NCBI GenBank assembly: GCA_029851835.1
Contig: JARKVD010000014.1
Coordinates: 1 to 42,479 of the forward strand
Origin: Clostridium sp.
GTDB taxonomy: Bacteria; Bacillota; Clostridia; Clostridiales; Clostridiaceae
Length of the DNA: 42,479 nt
Direction of reading: 5' to 3'
The position numbers and the translations under genes were made by a program. Under the pieces are notes generated by a model. That model saw only the letters and a list, made by a program, of their open reading frames with translations, did not search any database and was not told where the DNA came from. Positions within the stretch are counted from its first letter, which is position 1, and the number at the start of each line of letters is the position of its first letter. Shown here in pieces: positions 37,165-42,479 of the stretch.

Positions 37165-37545
37165 ATGATAGAACCACTTTTTATAATTACTAATAATCCC
37201 ATGTCAAAGTCATCATTTGAAAATAAATATGTGGTTGAATACATAGAAAATGGAACTCAAATTGATATTTTAAAAAAAGCTAGGGATTATGTTCATCTTG
37301 GATATAGACTTTTAACTCATCCGTTAATGGGAAGTGTAAAGCCTAATGAAACTCCATATAGAACAATCTGCATTTCTAATAAAAAAGAAGTAATGGTAGA
37401 TTTTAGCTCAATAGAAATTATTGAAAGTGCTATAGCTACCACGGAAAAATTCATTAGAGATTTTAACACTCCTGATTGGAGTGAAAAAATATTATTAGAT
37501 TTTCAAGTAATCGATTTAGATTTGATAGCTCATGCTATTACTTAG
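37165..37545 (+). CDS. grdX: GrdX, glycine reductase operon protein
   Basis: 126 residues beginning MIEPLFIITNNPMS, with HLGYRLLTHPLMGSVKPNET in the middle; this matches GrdX, a small protein found at the head of most glycine reductase operons. Its function is not established. ATG 37165 follows TTAGGAGG, directly downstream of the riboswitch terminator; trxB follows after 14 nt. Confidence 0.88.
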   Translation: MIEPLFIITNNPMSKSSFENKYVVEYIENGTQIDILKKARDYVHLGYRLLTHPLMGSVKPNETPYRTICISNKKEVMVDFSSIEIIESAIATTEKFIRDFNTPDWSEKILLDFQVIDLDLIAHAIT

Positions 37546-37559
37546 GAGGGTGAATTGTT

Positions 37560-38483
37560 ATGGCAGAAATCTTTGATACTATAATTATTGGTGGTGGACC
37601 AGCGGGATTATCAGCAGGATTATACGCTTCAAGATCAAGAATGAAAACGTTAATAATTGAAAGAGCAAAATATGGTGGACAGGCAACAACAACTGATGAA
37701 TTAGAAAACTATCCAGGTTCAATTGAGAACTGTACTGGTACTGGCTTAAGCCAAAGAATGAGACAGCAAGCAGAAGAGTTTGGAACTGAGTTTGTTAAGG
37801 ACGAGGTGCTAGAGGTAGACCTTGAAGGTGAAGTGAAAGTTATAAAATGCAGAAAAGGCACTTATGAATCAAAAACTATCATAATTGCTACAGGAGCTAC
37901 TCCTAGATTAGGTGGATTCAAGAATGAGTTAGAACTTAGAGGAAGAGGTATATCTTACTGCGCTACTTGTGATGCAGACTTTTTTACTGACTTAGATATC
38001 GCAGTTGTAGGTGGAGGAGATTCAGCAATTACTGAAGCTATATATTTAGCTAAGTTTGGTGAGTCTGTAACAGTAATTCATAGAAGAGATGCTTTAAGAG
38101 CAGCTAAATCCTTACAAGAAAAAGCTTTTGCAAATCCTAAAATCAAATTTATTTGGGATTCAGTGGTTGAAGCTGCTAATGGAGATGAAATTCTTGAAAG
38201 TTTAACAATAAAGAATGTTAAAACAGGTGAAGTTTCGGACTTGGAGGTAAATGGATGCTTTGTGTTTGTTGGATATCTCCCAATAAGTGAATTGTTTAAA
38301 GGTAAGATTAATATGAACAGTAGAGGGGATATTATAACTGACGAGGAAATGAGAACAAACATACCAGGAGTTTTTGCAGCAGGTGATGTTAGAGAAAAGT
38401 TATTAAGACAAGTTATAACTGCAGCTGCAGATGGAGCTATAGCAGCAACATGTGCAGAGCATTATATAGAAAATCTTCATTAA
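37560..38483 (+). CDS. trxB: Thioredoxin reductase
   Basis: 307-residue flavoprotein that reduces thioredoxin with NADPH. FAD site GGGPAGLSAGLYASRS at the N-terminus, redox-active CATC at 134-137, NADPH-binding VVGGGDSAITEA and HRRDALRAAK (the Arg pair that recognises the 2'-phosphate), and the C-terminal FAD motif GVFAAGDVREK. ATG 37560 follows TAGGAGGG. As part of the grd operon it feeds electrons through TrxA to the glycine reductase complex. Confidence 0.95.
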   Translation: MAEIFDTIIIGGGPAGLSAGLYASRSRMKTLIIERAKYGGQATTTDELENYPGSIENCTGTGLSQRMRQQAEEFGTEFVKDEVLEVDLEGEVKVIKCRKGTYESKTIIIATGATPRLGGFKNELELRGRGISYCATCDADFFTDLDIAVVGGGDSAITEAIYLAKFGESVTVIHRRDALRAAKSLQEKAFANPKIKFIWDSVVEAANGDEILESLTIKNVKTGEVSDLEVNGCFVFVGYLPISELFKGKINMNSRGDIITDEEMRTNIPGVFAAGDVREKLLRQVITAAADGAIAATCAEHYIENLH

Positions 38484-38515
38484 TTTTAAATGAAGTTAAA
38501 TAAGGAGGAACAAAA

Positions 38516-38845
38516 ATGTTAGAACTAAATAAAGAAAATTTTGAAGCAGAAGTACTTAATAGTGAAAAGCCAGTATTTGTTGATTTCTGGGGAGATAAAT
38601 GTGAAATTTGTATCGAGTTAATGCCATCAGTACATGACCTTGAGCCAAAATATGGTGATAAAATTAAGTTTGCAAGCTTAAACATTGGTGGAGCTAGAAG
38701 AGTTGCAATAGGACAAAAAGTATTAGGGTTACCAACAATGAAAATTTATAATGGCGGAGCTTGTGTTGAAACAATAACTCCAGACAAAATAACAACAATT
38801 GATGATGTTGATAACTTTATTAAAGCTTATTATGAAACTTTATAA
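38516..38845 (+). CDS. trxA: Thioredoxin with atypical CEIC active site
   Basis: 109 residues with a thioredoxin fold: VFVDFWGDKCEIC (Cys 29 and 32), conserved cis-Pro in GLPTMKIYNGG. The usual WCGPC is replaced by KCEIC: Trp does not directly precede the first Cys and the Pro before the second Cys is Ile. Grd-associated thioredoxins are known to vary here. It should reduce the selenenylsulfide/disulfide of GrdA or protein C during turnover. ATG 38516 follows AAGGAGG. Confidence 0.9.
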   Translation: MLELNKENFEAEVLNSEKPVFVDFWGDKCEICIELMPSVHDLEPKYGDKIKFASLNIGGARRVAIGQKVLGLPTMKIYNGGACVETITPDKITTIDDVDNFIKAYYETL

Positions 38846-38874
38846 TTAGTAGGGTAGAGTTGGTAGTTTAATAT

Positions 38875-38890
38875 GGGAGGTATTCCTCCC
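38875..38890 (+). promoter_or_regulatory. Intercistronic hairpin between trxA and grdE
   Basis: Perfect GGGAGG/CCTCCC stem with a TATT loop and AT-rich flanks that extend pairing imperfectly. There is no T-tract, so processing or mRNA stabilisation is more likely than termination. Confidence 0.5.
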
Positions 38891-38941
38891 AATTAAATAT
38901 ATTAATAAGTAGTTTACTTAATATTTTAGGGGGTGAAGGTT

Positions 38942-40228
38942 TTGCGTCTAGACATTGGAAAAATATTTATCAAAGATCTTCAGTTTGGTTCAGAAACCAA
39001 GGTAGATAATGGTGTTCTTTATGTTAATAAAGAAGAACTATTAAAAGCGGTATCAGGTGACGATAGAATAGAAAGTATTGAATTTGATATAGCAAGACCA
39101 GGTGAAGAAGTAAGAATTATTCCGGTAAAGGATGTTGTAGAACCAAGAGTAAAAGTTGAGGGCCCTGGTGGAATATTCCCAGGCTTCGTAAGTAAAGTTG
39201 ATACAGTTGGTTCAGGAAGAACTCACGTATTAAAGGGAGCTGCAGTTGTTACAACTGGTAAAATTGTAGGTTTCCAAGAAGGTATTGTTGATATGTGTGG
39301 AGAGGGAGCTAAATACACTCCATTCTCAAAGACAAACAACTTAGTTATAATTTGTGAGCCTAAAAAAGGAGTATTACAGCATGAGCACGAAGAAGCAGTA
39401 AGAATCATTGGATTTAAGGCTGCAAATTATCTTGGTGAAGCTGGTAGAAATGTAGAGCCAGATGAAGTAAAATCTTACGAGACTTTACCTCTTTTAAAAC
39501 AAGTTTCGCAATATCCAGAATTGCCTAAAGTTGTGTATGTATATATGATTCAAACACAAGGTCTTCTTCATGACACTTATGTGTATGGTGTCGATGGTAA
39601 AAAGATTATACCAACATTCCTATATCCAACAGAGGTATTTGATGGTGCTGTAGTAAGTGGAAACTGTGTATCTGCATGTGATAAGAATCCTACTTATGTA
39701 CATATGAATCATCCTATAATAGAGGATTTATATGAGAGACATGGTAAGGACTTTAACTTCCTAGGTTGCGTAGTTACAAACGAGAATGTATACCTTGCAG
39801 ATAAGGAAAGGTCTTCAAACATGGTTGCAAAGCTTGTTGAATACTTAGGAGCAGATGCTGCAATTATATCTGAAGAAGGATTTGGAAACCCAGATGCTGA
39901 CTTGGTTATGAATTGTAACAAGGTTACAGCAAAAGGCATTAAAACTGTTTTAGTTACAGATGAGTATGCTGGACAAGATGGAAGATCTCAATCATTGGCA
40001 GATTCAACTCCAAAGGGAGATGCAGTAGTAACTGGTGGAAATGCTAACGAAGTAATAGTTTTACCTCCAATGAAGAGAGTTATTGGTCATGTAGATGCGG
40101 CAAATATCATTGCTGGTGGACACATGGGAAGCTTAATGGAAGATGGTTCAATTGAAGCTGAAATCCAAGTTATAACTGGTGCAACAAGTGAGGTTGGATT
40201 TAACACATTAACAGCTAGAACATACTAA
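38942..40228 (+). CDS. grdE: Glycine reductase component B, alpha/beta proprotein
   Basis: 428-residue proprotein of the substrate-binding component B. It is cleaved autocatalytically at an Asn-Cys bond, giving a small subunit and a larger one whose N-terminal Cys becomes a pyruvoyl group that forms a Schiff base with glycine. The site SGNCVSACDKN is present with N241-C242. The longest frame begins GTG 38933, but GGGGGTG overlaps it; TTG 38942 lies about 6 nt after that site, gives the family-like start MRLDIGKIFIKDLQFG, and places the cleavage Cys at 242, the number I recall for the Eubacterium acidaminophilum protein. Confidence 0.93.
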   Translation: MRLDIGKIFIKDLQFGSETKVDNGVLYVNKEELLKAVSGDDRIESIEFDIARPGEEVRIIPVKDVVEPRVKVEGPGGIFPGFVSKVDTVGSGRTHVLKGAAVVTTGKIVGFQEGIVDMCGEGAKYTPFSKTNNLVIICEPKKGVLQHEHEEAVRIIGFKAANYLGEAGRNVEPDEVKSYETLPLLKQVSQYPELPKVVYVYMIQTQGLLHDTYVYGVDGKKIIPTFLYPTEVFDGAVVSGNCVSACDKNPTYVHMNHPIIEDLYERHGKDFNFLGCVVTNENVYLADKERSSNMVAKLVEYLGADAAIISEEGFGNPDADLVMNCNKVTAKGIKTVLVTDEYAGQDGRSQSLADSTPKGDAVVTGGNANEVIVLPPMKRVIGHVDAANIIAGGHMGSLMEDGSIEAEIQVITGATSEVGFNTLTARTY

Positions 40229-40234
40229 GGCAAT

Positions 40235-40300
40235 TAAGAATAAAAAATTAAAAATTAAAAATTAAGGAGGAAACTCCTGGGGAGTTTCTTAAAATTTAAT
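40235..40300 (+). repeat. AATTAAAA repeat and hairpin between grdE and grdA
   Basis: Three tandem copies of an AAAAATT-A unit (40243-40265) followed by a hairpin 40268-40277/40281-40290 (GGAAACTCC...GGAGTTTCT), with a TTAAAATTTAAT flank mirroring the left side. It looks like a small MITE-type or processing element. Confidence 0.5.
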
Positions 40301-40319
40301 ATATAAAGGAGAATGAGAT

Positions 40320-40787
40320 ATGTTACAAGGAAAAAAGGCCATTTGTATAGGCGATAGAGACGGAATACCAGGACCAGCTATAGAAGCTTGTGTTGCTTCA
40401 GCTGGAGCAGAGGTAGTTTTTGCATCAACAGAGTGCTTTGTCTGAACAGCTGCAGGTGCAATGGATCTGGAGATCCAACAAAGAGTTAAAGATTTAACAG
40501 AAAAATATGGTGCTGAAAATATGGTAGTTGTAATTGGTGGAGCTGAGGGAGAAGCATCAGGTTTATCAGCAGAAACAGTTTGTGCTGGAGACCCAACTTA
40601 TGCTGGTCCATTAGCTGGTGTTGAGCTAGGATTAAGAGTATACCACATGTTAGAGCCAGAAGTTAAGGATGAATGTGATGCTACAATCTACGATGAGCAA
40701 TGCGGTATGATGGAAATGGTTCTTGATGTAGATGATATCGTAAATGAAGTTAAATCTGTAAGAGAACAGTTCTGTAAATACCTTTAA
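40320..40787 (+). CDS. grdA: Glycine reductase selenoprotein A, UGA-encoded Sec42
   Basis: 155 residues. TGA at 40443-40445 is in frame (codon 42) within [14 protein letters not shown], the CxxU redox motif of GrdA with Cys39 as partner. GrdA accepts the carboxymethyl group from component B as Se-carboxymethylselenocysteine and hands it to component C as a thioester while forming a selenenylsulfide reduced by thioredoxin. The N-terminus [20 protein letters not shown] and the post-UGA sequence match the family throughout. ATG 40320 follows AAAGGAG. Automatic callers may report only the part from 40461 on. Confidence 0.96.
40462..40477 (+). promoter_or_regulatory. Candidate SECIS hairpin of grdA
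   Basis: TGGATC (40462-40467), loop TGGA, GATCCA (40472-40477): a 6-bp stem beginning 16 nt after the UGA, within the distance used by bacterial SelB-binding elements. Confidence 0.6.
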
Positions 40788-40904
40788 GTGATACTCTAAA
40801 TCTTTGATTTAGAAAGTGGAAGTTAAGTGAGCGTCCAAATCTTTGATTTGGCTACGGGGACTTACTCATTCAAGTACTCATTAGAATGTATATGAGAAGA
40901 AGTT
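40782..40904 (-). repeat. Dispersed intergenic repeat, copy C (two units, inverted)
   Basis: The reverse complement aligns with copies A and B over its whole length, including AACTTCTTCTCATATACATT at the left end and cores CCAAATCAAAGATTTGG and TAAATCAAAGATTTA. It begins at the grdA stop codon and fills most of the grdA-grdB gap. Confidence 0.75.
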
Positions 40905-40948
40905 TCAAATAAAAGATAAAACTAGATCCCAGAAAGGGGGAGGAGCCT

Positions 40949-42253
40949 ATGTTAAAGGTTGTTCATTATATAAATCAATTCTATGCAGGAATAGGCGGAG
41001 AAGAAAAAGCTGATATAGGACCACAGGTTCAAGAAGGCTTTGTAGGTCCAGGAATGGGTTTAAATGGATTATTAAAGAAACAAGATATGGAAATAGTTGC
41101 TACTATCATCTGTGGAGATTCTTACTTTGCAGAAAACACAAAGGAAGCAAAGGCTGAAGTGATTGAGATGATCAAAGGCTACAGCCCAGATTTATTTATA
41201 GCTGGACCTGCTTTCAATGCTGGTAGATATGGTGTAGCTTGTGGTGAAATCTGCAAAACTGTTCAAGAGGAGTTAAACATTCCTGTACTTTCAGCAATGT
41301 ATATTGAGAATCCAGGTGCTGATATGTACAAAAAAGATATATATATAGTTTCTACCAAAAATAGTGCTGTTGGAATGAGAGATGCCCTTCCAAAGGTAGC
41401 TAATTTAGCTGTTAAATTAGCTAAAGGTGAGGTTGTTGGAACTCCAGCAGAAGATAACTATATAGAAAGAGGAATTAGAAAGAATTTCTTTGCTGAGGAA
41501 AGAGGTTCCAAAAGAGCTGTAGATATGCTTGTTAAAAAGCTTAAAGGTGAAGAATTTGTTACTGAATTCCAAATGCCAAACTTTGATAGAGTTGAACCAA
41601 ATGCACCAATAAGAGATATTACTAAGGCTAAGATTGCAATAGTAACATCAGGTGGAATAGTTCCAAAGGGAAATCCAGATCATATTGAATCATCTTCAGC
41701 CTCAAAAATTGGTAAGTACGATATAGATGGAATTGATGATTTAACATCAGAGAATTTTGAAACGGCTCACGGTGGACATGACCCTGTTTATGCAAACCAA
41801 GACCCAGACAGAGTTATACCCGTTGATGTTTTAAGAGATCTTGAAAAAGAAGGTAAAATAGGAGCTTTACACAGATACTTCTATTCTACTGTTGGAAATG
41901 GAACAGCAGTAGCATCATCTAAGAAGTATGGTGAATTTGCAGCTAAGGAATTAATAGCTGATGGTGTAGATGCTGTTATATTAACCTCTACATGAGGAAC
42001 TTGTACACGTTGCGGTGCAACGCTTGTTAAAGAAATAGAAAGAGCTGGACTTCCAGTAGTTCACATGTGTACTATCACACCAGTATCTTTAACAGTTGGA
42101 GCTAATAGAATAATACCAACTGTAGCTATTCCTCATCCACTAGGAAATCCAAGCCTAGGAAAAGAAGAAGAATATAGTTTAAGAAGAAAGCTTGTAGAAA
42201 AAGCTCTAGAGGCACTTCAAACTCCAGTAGAAGGTCAAAAGATTTTTGAATAA
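40949..42253 (+). CDS. grdB: Glycine reductase component B gamma subunit, UGA-encoded Sec349
   Basis: 434 residues. TGA at 41993-41995 (codon 349) is in frame inside ILTST-U-GTCTRC, the UxxCxxC motif of GrdB, and the frame continues for 86 codons of matching sequence (VHMCTITPVSLTVGANRIIP). The selenol attacks the imine of glycine bound to the GrdE pyruvoyl group and releases ammonia. N-terminal MLKVVHYINQFYAGIGGEEK and the central GPAFNAGRYGVACGEICK are family hallmarks. ATG 40949 follows GGGGGAGGAG. A hairpin and no strong terminator follow. Confidence 0.96.
42008..42022 (+). promoter_or_regulatory. Candidate SECIS hairpin of grdB
   Basis: CGTTGC (42008-42013), loop GGT, GCAACG (42017-42022): a perfect 6-bp stem starting 13 nt after the UGA, with a GGT apex as in the Escherichia coli fdhF element. 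Confidence 0.7.
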
Positions 42254-42287
42254 ATAAAGTATTTGAAATATTTTGATTAAAATGCAG

Positions 42288-42333
42288 TTTAAATTAAGTG
42301 ATTGAAGGTTATTCTCCAATCACTTAATTTAAA
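42288..42333 (+). promoter_or_regulatory. Hairpin downstream of grdB
   Basis: Perfect 17-bp stem 42288-42304/42317-42333 with a 12-nt loop. No T-tract follows, so it may be a processing or 3'-stabilising hairpin. Smaller inverted repeats follow at 42370-42378/42410-42418 (TTGCACTAT/ATAGTGCAA) and 42422-42427/42431-42436. Confidence 0.55.
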
Positions 42334-42468
42334 TATACTTATATCCCTAGGTAATAGAGTTTCTTATTTTTGCACTATGTACAATGAATAACAAAATTAT
42401 TTATTTTAGATAGTGCAAAGCACATTGATACAATGTTTATTTGCACAAGATTTAAGGAGGTATTAGAA

Positions 42469-42479
42469 ATGAATTTTCC
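42469..42479 (+). CDS. Start of a further gene, cut by the window edge
   Basis: ATG 42469 follows AAGGAGG (42454-42460) at 8 nt; only Met-Asn-Phe-Pro is visible. By position it may be the next gene of the glycine reductase cluster (component C, grdC, is expected nearby), but nothing in the few codons proves this. Confidence 0.5.

Noticed and set aside
40320..42253. grdA and grdB as pseudogenes broken by stop codons
   Set aside because: Both TGA codons sit exactly at the known selenocysteine sites and family sequence continues after them with hairpins nearby.
42288..42333. Intrinsic terminator after grdB
   Set aside because: The stem is strong but no T-tract follows, so it is listed only as a hairpin.

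Overview
The window is low-GC, gene-dense chromosomal DNA from a Gram-positive anaerobe, most likely a cluster I Clostridium. The evidence is AT-rich codon use with strong AGGAGG-type ribosome sites, a T-box leader on leuS, a tandem glycine riboswitch, an Fe-S L-serine dehydratase of the two-subunit type, and a Stickland-type glycine reductase operon with two in-frame UGA codons read as selenocysteine. The host must therefore have selenocysteine machinery, but no sel gene lies in the window.

Layout. 1-6383 is the 3' part of a giant secreted M60 (enhancin/ZmpB-like) metallopeptidase with repeated carbohydrate-binding modules; its start lies outside the window. 6695-8954 holds a purine permease and a small (p)ppGpp synthetase. 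9054-14380 (minus) holds leuS with its T-box leader, preceded by a four-gene operon of a CYTH protein, a DUF5685-like protein, a J-domain protein and a small membrane protein. 14656-18700 holds a nucleoid-associated protein, a DUF421/DUF4363 membrane pair (minus) and a TGS-uridine kinase-like protein. 18959-24114 holds serine dehydratase (sdaAB-sdaAA), a CAX-type cation antiporter, phosphatidylserine synthase (minus), a diacylglycerol-kinase-like lipid kinase and a membrane protein. 24169-29458 holds a YgiQ radical SAM protein (minus), a soluble PRC/MgtE-N/CBS protein with a possible leader peptide, and a VanW protein. 29610-34102 is a MoxR-DUF58-transglutaminase operon. 34281-36662 holds a HAD phosphatase, trmL and a DegV protein. 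36872-42253 is the glycine reductase operon grdX-trxB-trxA-grdE-grdA-grdB, with a new gene starting at the right edge.

How it works together. Serine dehydratase and glycine reductase are both amino-acid fermentation enzymes. Glycine, sensed by the tandem riboswitch at 36872-37098, is predicted to relieve a terminator whose 5' arm overlaps the P1 stem of aptamer 2, turning on reductase synthesis. TrxB and TrxA supply electrons, GrdE and GrdB form the substrate-binding protein B, and GrdA carries the carboxymethyl group to protein C, which is not in the window.

Most of the window is core genome and I see no phage, IS, CRISPR or classical defence locus. The least explained parts are: the CYTH-DUF5685-DnaJ-membrane operon; a dispersed intergenic repeat family with three copies (34102, 35186 and inverted at 40782); the enlarged P3 arm of the first glycine aptamer; a small ORF whose end overlaps a long hairpin upstream of the MgtE-like gene; and an atypical CEIC thioredoxin. 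Several start codons were moved from the longest possible frame to the one with a properly spaced ribosome site.
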